Source: Bathynomus jamesi
Taxonomy: Eukaryota; Arthropoda; Malacostraca; Isopoda; Cirolanidae
DNA: 64,000 nucleotides
Direction of reading: 5' to 3'
Assembly: GCA_023014485.1 (NCBI GenBank)
Contig: JAJOZX010000925.1
Span: forward strand, 187,001-251,000
Below, in pieces: positions 1 through 9,596 of the stretch (positions within the stretch are counted from its first letter, which is position 1; every line of letters begins with the position of its first letter). Under the pieces are notes generated by a model. That model had not been told where the DNA came from, ran no database searches, and saw only the letters and a program-made list of their open reading frames with translations. The translations under genes and the position numbers were made by a program.

Positions 1-60
1 ACACAATCTTTTCAAAATGTATAAAAAAAAATTGTCATCGTTGAGCCTCGGAGACCTTGA

Positions 61-1720
61 TTTCGTCTCTCTCCTCCTCCTTTGGAGGGGGCATTTTTGC
101 GGGACAGCGGGGTTGGTTCTGTTACTGCCCATTCGAAATGTCCTGGGCCTCTGCCTGATTCACTTTTCATAAAATTCTGCAACATTCGGGGCCCTTCCTC
201 AAATTTCCAATCTGTTGACCACCACCACCACACACCTCCTCTAAACCTCACCCAAACTCGTGTGTCTGGGACGACTGACAGCAACCCCTTTTCCGTACCC
301 TCCTATTTTCTCTATAACCAATTTCATTCTAAAGGTGGATGTTCGGTATATGTACGCAACAACCTAACTTTCTTTCGTATTCCTGAATTTGAATACTTCG
401 AATTCTACACCCTTTGACTACGGCCTACATGCCAATATCAAACTAAATATATCTGCGATGTCTACGTTTCTCCTAATTCTACTGACTATCTAAAACTCTT
501 TGACTACCTCACTTCCAAAGTGAAATACATTCTATCCTACTCTCCTTTTGCTGAAATCTCCTCCCATTTCATTGACATCGCTGGTGAACTAGTTTACAAC
601 TTCTCTATCCCGAATAACCTAGAGCAGATTGTACAGCAGCCTACTCATATTCCTGATCGCCTTGGAGATAGGCCCAACATTCTGGATTTATTTCTCACGA
701 CTCATCCTTCTTAGTCAAATTTTTTTCTCCGTTGGGCAACTCCGACCACAATCTTATATCTGTTTTCTGTCCTATCGCTCCAGTTCGACCTTTGGATCCT
801 CTCAAGAGGAGGCGCCTTTGGCACTTTGGTGCCGCTGATTAGGAGGCTGTGGCTGGGGTCCCTCCAACTGCGCTGAGCGCATCAGGGGTAGGGGTACATT
901 CCATATTCTTTTCCTACTACTGATGCAAAAAACAACGACTTGGTTTAACTTTGCTTATTCTAATGTTATCCGCAATAGAGAGGTACCACTGAAGGTACCA
1001 CTGTTCTCTCAAAGTTATTAATAGTGGTGTTCCTCAGGGTTCTGTCATGTCACTCACTCTCTTCCTTTTATTTATCCACTCTTCACTTCTACACCCACTT
1101 CACAAAGCAGCCTTCTCAACAGTCACTCCATGCTTCGCTTGAGACGGCTATGATGCACGTGATCTCTGTAAAGGGGTTCTGTCCGCCCCTGTATGGAGTA
1201 CGCTTCTCATATAAGGAGTAGCTCAACCTACACAGCTCGACTTGACAGGGTGAGATCAAGGGCTTTTCGTCTTATCAGTTTCCCCGCCTCTTACTGACTG
1301 TCTTCCATCCTTCTCTCTTCGCCGCAATGTTGCGCCTCTCTCTCTCTCTCCTTACTATCGCTATTATAACGGACACTGTTCTTCTAAACTCTCTAACTGC
1401 ATGCTTCCTCCTTTAAGGAGAGCATGCACTACCAGTTTCTCGACAAAATTCAATCTCTTTTTCCGTCCAATCCCCAAACGCGAGCGTTAATCGGTATTCT
1501 CAATCTTTCATCTACTCAACTGGTCAACTCTGGAACAACCTTCCTGAATCCATCTTTCCCCCCGTCTATGACCTCGAATCTTTCAAACGCAGTGTCCAGG
1601 CATCTTGAAAACTGCTGATCTTAATTTTGGCTCTGTTCTTTTTCTATGGGTGGGGGGGGGGGGCGGCATTGGTCAATGGCCCCTCCTTCCTGCATAAAAA
1701 AAAAGGTGTGTAAAGGTAGC
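61..1720 (+). pseudogene. Degenerate jockey-like LINE (endonuclease plus RT 3' remnant)
   Basis: Non-LTR retrotransposon remnant. Frames at 130-417 and 430-714 read as an apurinic-type endonuclease: CNIRGPSSNFQSVDHH near the start, a GGCSVYVRN strand, and after a frame change at ~715 the SDHNL motif that ends this domain. Most of the reverse transcriptase is missing between ~840 and ~1000. A GVPQGSVMS palm motif follows at ~1024, then a long C-terminal tail (RSRAFRLI, LWNNLPESIFPP) ending at ~1618 and a short A-rich run near 1700. Stops and frameshifts are frequent, so it is dead. The peptide resembles a LINE family I associate with decapod crustaceans; that is recall, not a search. The first 60 bases recur at ~54.83 kb. 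Confidence 0.75.
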
Positions 1721-1859
1721 ATGAAGTAGTTATTTGCTTTCGCGATTTTTAATTAAAATCCCAACGCGGGTGAAATTCGAAAAGGGAGAGTCTACTAGAT
1801 GGCGTAGCCATTGAATCATCTTTGGGTCCCACTTTTGCAAACACCTTCCTTTGCTTATA

Positions 1860-2168
1860 CTGGCGTAACCAGAAAAAAATTTTGGTCGGGGCTGAACCTT
1901 TTTTTTTTTTTCAAATGATATTTTACTCGTGAAGTTATAATATTAAGTTATAATTGATGTTTTTATTGAATGTTTTATTAATTAATATATAATGAAGGTC
2001 AATTTGTTTGAAGATTTGCTCAGTTAGGCACATCTTACTCAGTCCTCCTCTGAGCGTCGTGATTTTTTTTTTTTTAAGGTGTTCTAGAAACCTTATTCAC
2101 CCCCCCCTCGACTTCAAAATTTTTGGGGGAGCTTTAGCTCCTTCAGCCTTCCCCCTGCCAACGCCCCT
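1860..2168. repeat. Probable hAT-like MITE
   Basis: Starts with CTGGCGTAACCAG and ends with CTGCCAACGCCCC, a degenerate inverted pair typical of hAT MITEs with CAGTGGCGTAGCC-type ends. The interior is A/T homopolymer rich with no coding potential. The right end abuts a (TA)n tract, which makes the 8 bp duplication unreadable. Confidence 0.4.
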
Positions 2169-2213
2169 ATATATATATATATAATAATATATATATATAT
2201 TATATATATATAT
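2169..2213. repeat. (TA)n microsatellite
   Basis: Interrupted TA repeat lying between the MITE on the left and the left end of a Penelope-like element on the right. Confidence 0.9.
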
Positions 2214-2314
2214 AGTCATGCGGTTTGCTTCTACAAAGCTTCAATTTAATATTTAGGAGAAATCCAATGACAAGGAGGAATGTAAATGCCATGAAAAGTC
2301 TTCTTTAATGCGCA

Positions 2315-2342
2315 ACGTTTCGAGCAATACGCTCATCATCAG
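2315..2342 (-). ncRNA. Hammerhead-like ribozyme motif (PLE left arm)
   Basis: Reverse complement reads CTGATGA, a GAGC/GCTC stem with a 5-base loop, then GAAACG. This is the conserved core of the minimal hammerhead ribozymes described in Penelope-like elements. Activity is inferred from sequence only. Confidence 0.6.
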
Positions 2343-2824
2343 GCTAGATAATAACAATATGAAATTAGAATCAATAAATAAATGTGAACAAGACAAAATA
2401 ATTTCCGTAAAACCTATTCAGTAAAAACAAATTTTAAAAAGACTAAAAGAAGAGGGTTAAATTCAAAGTTATAAAAATTTACATATAAAATTAACCAGAA
2501 GTTTAAAAAGCTATTTTTAAATTACATATAGTAAATTTGAAATTAGTACACTGGAATAATTAACACTAATACAATGGAATAATTAACACTACGAACCTTT
2601 CAATGCTGGTTCCGAGGCACGAGTAATTTAAAACAAAACAAAACAGGAAACAAGCTATGGGTTGGGCGGTTGGAGTTATAAGTTAGGGGAGGGGGGATTA
2701 TAAAAAATTGGGGAGGGGGGAGGGGAGTTGGGGAGGGGGGTATAAAAAATTTAGAGGGACAGCTGAGGAATCCACGTTTAGAGAAGGGGTCAATGTTTTA
2801 ATATAAAGAGATTCCAAAATTGTA

Positions 2825-3199
2825 ATGTCTTTAGGTAGCTTTTTCTCAGCGAAGGATCGAACTCCTGATTCGTTGCGTAGCGGTGTTGTATATTTATTTA
2901 CCTGCCCAAGGTGTCTCCTTGGTACTTACATTGGCAGCACCGTGCGCTCCCTCAGGACTAGATTTTATTCGCATATGGGAATAAGTTGCCGAACAGGTAA
3001 AATTTTAAATAAAAAAGAAGCCTCCAGTATTCGGGAGCACAATATAAAATGTAAAACTGATGTCACTTTAGATAATTTTAAAATTCTCGGTTGTAATTCT
3101 TGTCCTAACTCACTTAGAATTTTGGAATCTCTTTATATTAAAACATTGACCCCTTCTCTAAACGTGGATTCCTCAGCTGTCCCTCTAAATTTTTTATAA
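2825..3199 (+). pseudogene. GIY-YIG endonuclease domain of a Penelope-like element
   Basis: 124-residue frame starting at an ATG. The C-terminal GIY-YIG nuclease of PLEs nicks target DNA for reverse transcription. Seen: GVVYLFTCPRC (first strand plus a CxxC pair), TYIGST (the YIG half), RTRFYSH with the catalytic Arg region, and SSIREH in the following helix. The reverse transcriptase that should precede it is absent, so this is the tail of a truncated copy. Its last ~80 bases lie within the right inverted arm, so the same codons are repeated antisense in the left arm. The frame is open and may be a recent insertion. Confidence 0.8.
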
Positions 3200-3578
3200 A
3201 CCCCCCTCCCCAACTCCCCTCCCCCCTCCCCTAACTTATAACTCCAACCGCCCAACCCATAGCTTGTTTCCTGTTTTGTTTTGTTTTAAATTACTCGTGC
3301 CTCGGAACCAGCATTGAAAGGTTCGTAGTGTTAATTATTCCATTGTATTAGTGTTAATTATTCCAGTGTACTAATTTCAAATTTACTATATGTAATTTAA
3401 AAATAGCTTTTTAAACTTCTGGTTAATTTTATATGTAAATTTTTATAACTTTGAATTTAACCCTCTTCTTTTAGTCTTTTTAAAATTTGTTTTTACTGAA
3501 TAGGTTTTACGGAAATTATTTTGTCTTGTTCACATTTATTTATTGATTCTAATTTCATATTGTTATTATCTAGCCTGA

Positions 3579-3607
3579 TGATGAGCGTATTGCTCGAAAC
3601 GTTGCGC
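3579..3607 (+). ncRNA. Hammerhead-like ribozyme motif (PLE right arm)
   Basis: CTGATGA, stem GAGC-GTATT-GCTC, then GAAACGTTGCG. The core matches the hammerhead consensus CUGAUGA...GAAA with a 4 bp stem II. It sits ~65 bp before the 3' end of the element. Confidence 0.65.
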
Positions 3608-3670
3608 ATTAAAGAAGACTTTTCATGGCATTTACATTCCTCCTTGTCATTGGATTTCTCCTAAATATTA

Positions 3671-3708
3671 TATATATATATATATATATAATATATATAT
3701 ATATATAT
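3671..3708. repeat. (TA)n microsatellite
   Basis: TA repeat immediately following the right end of the Penelope-like element. Confidence 0.9.
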
Positions 3709-3759
3709 GACGTAATGAACCGCCGAAAATATTTAAATTCAGTCTCGAATTACGGTGAT

Positions 3760-4040
3760 TTCATTACTTTCCACTCCATGTCATTCCCATTCCCATCCGC
3801 AATCCGCGAGTGGGAATGCTCGAAATGGTTAATTCCAAATTTGAGAATAGACTTTATTTGGGAAAGAGGAAAAGGTGAGCGTGAGGGAAGCGCAAAATCC
3901 GGAGTGATTTTTTCTACGAATAACCTTAAAAGTGGGAAATTGTAGATTGAGAATGGGAATTGATCGATTTGAGAATTGACTCTTCCGAGATTCTTCTCAA
4001 TCTCGAGAAAAAGAATGGAATGGGAATAAGATCGAGTGGG

Positions 4041-4104
<64 letters not shown>

Positions 4105-4142
4105 TCGGAGGAGAAATGCAATTTGTAAGTCTATTTCTAACA
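3760..4142. repeat. Dispersed repeat with GGGAATG motifs and internal (GA)n
   Basis: Repeated TGGGAATG/CATTCCCA words and phrases such as GAATAGAC and TTTGGGAAA recur in a diverged copy at 25125-25450. A pure (GA)n tract occupies ~4045-4100. No coding potential. The two copies indicate a dispersed non-coding element whose ends I cannot place. Confidence 0.5.
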
Positions 4143-4990
4143 AAAAATTCACCGTTCTAAAATTGATCAATAATTTTCGAGGTTTCGTATCCGAAGCGAA
4201 ACCACGACTGAGATCGGTTCAGGTTGTTTCACTCCGAAAGGGAAAGAAATCCTCTTCGGGTTTCGTTCGTTAATGGCGCGCGTGACGAATAAAATGCGTT
4301 TGCTTCATTTCAATTAAATTAAAAAGGTCCAATATTGTCCGTCCCAAAGAAGACTATTCCGGAGTTGCACCGGTAGAAGTTGCGGACGCCCGCCTAATTT
4401 CTGAAAACTGTCGCGTTTAGTCAAAGGTATAAATTTTACGATTTATTATTTACGCGAGACCATTAGTCGAAGAGGAAGTAAACGAAACTAATGAGAACTA
4501 TTGACGCTAGCAATATACCTCAAATTCTTTAACAGACTTTAAAAAAAAAAATCCTCTCCCTTCTATCGGTGTGAAAGTGTTCAAAAAAAGGTAAAGACGT
4601 AAAGTATAAACAATTTTGCTCGAAATTCTATAGAATAAACCTATTCTTACGTCCGGAGAATCGAGTGGCAATACGGAGCAGACCTTAAAAACGAAAAACA
4701 ATCAAATTGACCTACGGGTGTGTGGCCAAGAAGAGGCGTGATAGAGTCCGAAGTATATAATATGCGTCCCGACCTAGATAAAGTCACGATAAAACCATCC
4801 AGAGCCTGAAAAATAACAATAAAAAATTATCATCATTGTAAAAATGGAGAATCAGCCTAAACTTTAATTAATAGTTGTAGAGTTTCTAATGGCCTTTCCT
4901 AACTTCTGAACTCTATTTCTTTCAACTAAACAAAAAAGACTTACGACTTTCCTGGAAAAACAATAATAATAATAATAATTTTTAGTTCTA
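4143..4990. other. No gene or clear repeat seen
   Basis: AT-rich sequence with frequent stops on both strands. The final ~25 bases are a short (AAT)n run just before a mariner end. Confidence 0.5.
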
Positions 4991-5751
4991 CAGGGTGGGC
5001 CGTAAGTTTCCATACATAGGAAAAATTAAACGTTTGTTTTTATGTTTCAGATACCCTAAGAATATGCGTTTGACGTAAGATCTTGTTTACTGATGAAGCA
5101 AATTTTTACGTCAATGGAGAGGTTAATCGGCAAAACATACGTTATTGGAGTAATGCTAACCCTAACTGGCTGAGTCCGACGAAGATGCAAGGTGCCGGTA
5201 AAGTGATGGTGTGGGCCGGGATATGGGGTGACAGAATTATTGGACCAATTTTTGTCAGTGGAAATCTTAATGCCGAAAGGTATCTTAACATGTTGCAAGA
5301 AGAGATTTTCCCATCCCTGCTAAACGAGGAAGGTAACTTCCCAGTTTACTTCCAGCAAGATGGAGCTCCACCTCATTATGGTCTTCACGTGCGTCGGTAT
5401 TTGGATCAGCAGCAGTTTCCGGATGCTTGGATTGGTCGGCGTGGTCCTGTGGAGTGGCCTCCCAGATCCCCAGATCTCACCCCCCTTGATTTCTATCTTT
5501 GGGGGCACTTGAAGGCCATGGTGTATCAGGAAAAGATACGAGACATAAATCATCTAAAGGAACGTATCACCAACGCCATTACAAGCATAACGTCAACTGT
5601 GCTAATGCGTGTTCATCAACAGTGGGGAACACGTATTGAAATGTGTTTTCAAAACAATGGCAACCATGTAGAGCATATTATATAAATAAAAATGGTTGTC
5701 CATAACAAAATGTTTATTTTTCCTATGTATGGAAACTTACGGCCCACCCTG
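4991..5751 (+). mobile_element. Mariner-type transposon, 5' part of transposase deleted (copy A)
   Basis: Perfect ~30 bp terminal inverted repeats beginning CAGGGTGGGCCGTAAG and ending CTTACGGCCCACCCTG, with TA on both sides, the Tc1/mariner target site. Total 761 bp, much shorter than a ~1.2-1.3 kb autonomous copy. The helix-turn-helix half of the transposase is missing. A near-identical, shorter copy is at 7121-7691. Confidence 0.92.
5083..5685 (+). pseudogene. Mariner-like transposase, catalytic half only
   Basis: DDE/D transposase C-terminal domain, ~200 residues, open to a stop at 5683-5685. The frame begins without a proper ATG because the N-terminal DNA-binding half is deleted. First catalytic Asp in FTDEANF, second in [10 protein letters not shown], third expected in [14 protein letters not shown] count 42 residues between the second and third Asp, near the DD41D (rosa-like) spacing rather than the DD34D of classical mariner. 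[16 protein letters not shown] precedes the third Asp. Function is lost here for want of the DNA-binding domain. Confidence 0.85.
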
Positions 5752-5758
5752 TATATAT

Positions 5759-5801
5759 AACGCAACGTTTCACCCTCACACTTCGGGCATTTTCGAGAAA
5801 C
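5759..5801 (-). ncRNA. Degenerate hammerhead-like motif, PLE end fragment
   Basis: On the minus strand a CCC/GGG stem II is followed by GAAACGTTGCG, matching PLE hammerheads. The 5' core has decayed (CGAAAA in place of CTGAAGA). It probably marks a small PLE fragment next to the mariner. Confidence 0.4.
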
Positions 5802-6207
5802 CAAAATTTAAATTTTAATAAGATGACAAACTATACGTACAGTTCCGGAATAAAGTTCGACTAAAAAAAAACCAACGTTTGTAAAATATACACAAAATAT
5901 TTAATTGGTAATATTTCTTTTTTTTTTGGCTATTTAATGTTTGGGGCACAGTAATAAAATTTAAGAAACAAAATCCAAATTATTAGTGAATAGTAACCAA
6001 CTACACTAACGAGACGCAAATACAATTATCATTCGCGTTGCATTCGGACCACTAGAAACTCACTACCTTCAATAAATACATTTATATTAGCCAAATTATA
6101 CTCGAAAATTAAAACTTTCTAGATCCAAATATTAAAAGTATCTCGCTTCTGTTCCATTCGCAACTTCGGGAATTTTAAGATAATTCTAAAGAAGTATTTT
6201 TAAACTA
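5802..6207. other. No gene seen
   Basis: AT-rich unique-looking sequence without an open frame of note. I see no repeat structure. Confidence 0.5.
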
Positions 6208-6278
6208 CAGGGTGTCCATAAATTATATTTACAAATTCATTTCAATTGAATTTGTAAAGCTAATTTACGGACAGTCTG
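6208..6278. repeat. 71 bp miniature mariner-type hairpin
   Basis: Starts CAGGGTGTCCATAAATT and ends AATTTACGGACAGTCTG, TA on both sides. The two halves are inverted copies across nearly the whole length, with AATTTGTAAA/TTTACAAATT at the centre. This is the size and form of a minimal mariner-derived MITE. Confidence 0.6.
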
Positions 6279-6470
6279 TATTCTGAGAGAGACCATTGCC
6301 ATAATTCAGACCATACAAACGATGCTTCCTCCTCCAAAATTATTCCCACTGCCAATAACCATCACCAAACTTCGTAGTTTGGAATCTTCATATCCTCTCG
6401 AAATTAACCTAACCGGGCTCAAAGATTTATGCATCGACTTTCATATTGTCCATAATGAGTGGTTGGTACG

Positions 6471-7869
6471 CAATGTTCCCTCTAATTTTTTATAGTCCGT
6501 GTGCGCAAGAAATTTTCGTTGTGCATACATTTAGATTCATGGTGAAAAATTGTGCAAACTTTTCTGAGTGCTATTATCTTCAAAATTAAATATATATAAA
6601 TATTAAATACTTAATAAATATTATTTCCATAAGGTGATAGCTTGATCATTACGGTACTATTAAATGGATATTAAAAAACTGTTTACAATATTATATATTC
6701 TTAAAAAAGAAAACATTTTATCCATTCTAAAAATATGAATAAAATAAAAAAATAGTAAAATAAAATTCAGCAAAATAAAGAAATAAAATAAAAATAACAT
6801 TAATTGAAAATGACTATTTCAGTTATCATTTCTCAAAACAATTTTTAGTATTTAGCAATTTAAAATTGACCATCAAGATTAATACATGATTTTATCCATT
6901 CACAAAATAGGAATAAAAAATAATTTTATTTTTTATGAATTATGAGATAATTACTATTCGTTTTTATGCAAAAATAAGAAAGAGAAGGTTTATATTCAAT
7001 GCGTTAATGTATAAAAGAAAAAAATGCAAATACATAGAGTAAAAAAAATCCGTATTGCGTAATTGCGCGGACGTCGGCGAAGTCGGGCGGAAGGGGTTAA
7101 TACTTAAAAGAGCGACTATACAGGGTGGGCCGTAAGTTTCCATACATAGGAAAATTTAAACGTTTGTTTTTATGTTGTATTGGACCAATTTTTGTCAGTG
7201 GAAATCTTAATGCCGAAAGGTATCTTAACATGTTGCAAGAAGAGATTTTCCCATCCCTGCTAAACGAGGAAGGTAACTTCCCAGTTTACTTCCAGCAAGA
7301 TGGAGCTCCACCTCATTATGGTCTTCACGTGCGTCGGTATTTGGATCAGCAGCAGTTTCCGGATGCTTGGATTGGTCGGCGTGGTCCTGTGGAGTGGCCT
7401 CCCAGATCCCCAGATCTCACCCCCCTTGATTTCTATCTTTGGGGGCACTTGAAGGCCATGGTGTATCAGGAAAAGATACGAGACATAAATCATCTAAAGG
7501 AACGTATCACCAACGCCATTACAAGCATAACGTCAACTGTGCTAATGCGTGTTCATCAACAGTGGGGAACACGTATTGAAATGTGTTTTCAAAACAATGG
7601 CAACCATGTAGAGCATATTATATAAATAAAAATGGTTGTCCATAAAAAAATGTTTATTTTTCCTATGTATGGAAACTTACGGCCCACCCTGTACTAGAGT
7701 ATGTTGATGCAAATGGTCAGACCTTGTGTGACGGTATATTTTTAAAATTATTTCATTTACTGTTGTGACTCATGATACGCTTGAGCCTGTGCGCATTTTA
7801 TTTTGCTGTGTGCGCGGGTTTCACAACGTGTGCGCGCGCGCACACGCGCACACCTTAGAGGGAACATTG
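6471..7869. mobile_element. hAT-like MITE split by a mariner
   Basis: Inverted ends CAATGTTCCCTCTAA and TTAGAGGGAACATTG with sub-terminal GTGTGCGC-rich motifs on both sides. Without the inserted mariner at 7121-7691 it is ~830 bp and non-coding. The ends match a widespread hAT MITE type as I remember it. I could not read a clean 8 bp duplication. Near the right end, 7829-7855 is an alternating purine-pyrimidine GC tract that could adopt Z-DNA. Confidence 0.6.
7121..7691 (+). mobile_element. Mariner-type transposon, internally deleted (copy A')
   Basis: Same termini as copy A, TA on each side. It lacks a further ~190 bp at the 5' side, joining the left terminal region directly to TTGGACCAATTTTTG of the transposase. 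The retained 166-residue frame (7125-7625) is identical to that of copy A over the shared part; I noticed only two base differences in non-coding sequence. It has the QQDGAPPHY and SPDLTPLDF Asp motifs but lacks the first catalytic Asp. It could move only by borrowing a transposase. Confidence 0.9.
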
Positions 7870-8149
7870 TAATGGTACGGTGATACTCTAAAACCCCATA
7901 AGTGCCATTTACTACCTCCAATTTAAAGTTTTTTTTTTTAAATTTTTCGCTTTAATTCGTTAGTCCATAATCGTTTCTTTCCCATTGTAACAATTCTGTT
8001 TCAAATGCTCCTCAACGTTACATACTTCAGACATTACTTTTTACTTTTACCTACTCTAAAACTGGGCTTTCGCTAAACTTAACGAGGTTTACAAATATCA
8101 CCATTCGTATATCTATTTTTTTTACATAAATAACAACAGTATATACTCG
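7870..8149. other. No gene seen
   Basis: AT-rich; phrases such as TTTCTTTCCCAT-GTAACAATT recur near 29.7 kb, hinting at an old dispersed repeat. Confidence 0.35.
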
Positions 8150-8151
8150 TG

Positions 8152-8204
<53 letters not shown>
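8150..8204. repeat. (TA)n tract at LINE 3' end
   Basis: Lies exactly where the 3' end of the minus-strand LINE stops, so it may be the tail of that element. Confidence 0.85.
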
Positions 8205-8207
<3 letters not shown>

Positions 8208-9596
8208 CTTTCAAATGTTCCGTGCGATGATTCCTCATTTCACGAAGGTCAAGCTTGTCGCCCCTCCTCTCGAGTTGGCCTGGTGAAGTAGTGAGTTGGT
8301 TTCTTGTACTCTCCACCTCACATAGCCAGGTACGCCCGGGTCATCGGGGATTGTTCTGAGCCAGGCGTCTAATCTTCTTTTGAAGATGTCCACCGCAACA
8401 CCACTCGTGTTCCCTAGGTCTTTGGGCAACTGATTACAAAAGTCTTGGTCCTCTCACGACAAAACTATTTTTCTTTCAGGGTTAAGGATATGCCCTGTCT
8501 CGCCTTTAATTTGGGAACACGACACAATCTTCCTTTTCTACTTTCTACTGTTGTTTGGGGAGTTACAGGGTTCAGAGTAAGATAAGGGACGAGTTTCTCC
8601 ATTATTTTCCAAGTGTAAATAATGGTGTATCTCTCTCTTCTCTTTTCCAGTGAATATAGGTTTAATTCGCGTAACCTTTCCCAGTAATTTAGTTCTTTGC
8701 ACCTATTGATTTTGGCTGTGAAGCTTCTCTGAATCCCTTCTTTTTTATATGGGCATGTTAAGACCGAGCAGTATTCCAATTTGGGTATGATCAGTGTTTT
8801 CAGTAGAGGAATCATTATATTCCTTATCACTTCGTTTAAAGGTTTTCAGTATCTGCCCAGTTATTCTCTTTGCTCTCTGTTTACTGCTATCTTATTTTGT
8901 GTTTCAAATTTCGCATCATCAGTCATTACAACCCCTAAATCTTTTGCTTTAGAATTTCTCTGAACTTTCTGTCCATTCGGGGTATAATATAATATTCCAT
9001 GGATTTTAGGTCCTCACTTTTTCCGTACCGTAACAGCTGAAATTTCTCAGTTTTAAACTTCATATTGTTGTCTTCCGTCCACTTGTAGATTCTGTTAATG
9101 TCTGTTTGTAGAGATCCTTATCTTTTGTGTTTCTTATTTTTCTACTGATCTTTGTGTCATCGGCAAAGGATGTTACTGTGCTGTCTCTGGTAACATCCTC
9201 ATCTATGTCAGTTAGCATAATTATGAAGAGTAGTGGAGCTAATACTGTTCCTTGTGGTACTGAGCTGAGGACCTCTGATTCTGATGAAGATGCTCCTTGT
9301 ACTGTAACTTGCCGCCGCTCACTAAGGAAATTATGTATCCATTTCACTACTTTTCCTGTTAGTCCCATATACTTCAGTTTATGTATTATGAATTATGATC
9401 CCATGGTCACAATTGTCGAACCTTTGGCAAATTCTGTGTATATTACATCATAATTTTCATTACATTCCAGTGCATCAATAATGTTGTTGTAGTGTTTCAT
9501 TAGTTGTGATAAGCATGATCTGCCTGACCGAAACCCATATTGGTTATCATTTAGTTTTTTCTGATTTTCCAAAAAGTCAGATTTTCTGTCTAATTA
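8205..9596 (-). pseudogene. LINE family L, copy 1: RT domain and 3' end
   Basis: Reads from 9596 down to 8205. Seen in order: NDNQYGFRSGRSCLSQL, a fingers/palm block; SSVPQGTVLAPLLF; FADDTKIS, the catalytic FADD box; then a thumb region with LIIPKLEYCSVLT and KLKARQGIS, and a C-terminal FKRRLDAWLRT. The reverse transcriptase would copy LINE RNA at a nicked target. Frameshifts split it into several frames and the copy is dead. The 5' continuation is displaced to 11336-11445 by the element at 9597-11335. Relatives: 15842-16980, 26638-26805, 44835-47400. Confidence 0.85.

Larger units (their letters stand above)
2248..3670 (+). mobile_element. Penelope-like element, 5'-truncated, with long inverted arms
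   Basis: The left arm (2248-2821) is the reverse complement of the right arm (3117-3670) over more than 550 bp with few differences. Between them lies a GIY-YIG endonuclease frame. PLEs are known for odd arrangements with inverted or tandem partial copies, and this fits. Only the 3' part of the element is present: no reverse transcriptase is visible. Each arm carries a hammerhead-like motif (plus strand 3579-3607; minus strand 2315-2342). Both outer ends lie in (TA)n tracts. Confidence 0.8.

Noticed and set aside
3750..4121. Long Ser/Leu-rich minus-strand frame
   Set aside because: It is a translation of the (GA)n repeat and its flanks, with no family resemblance.
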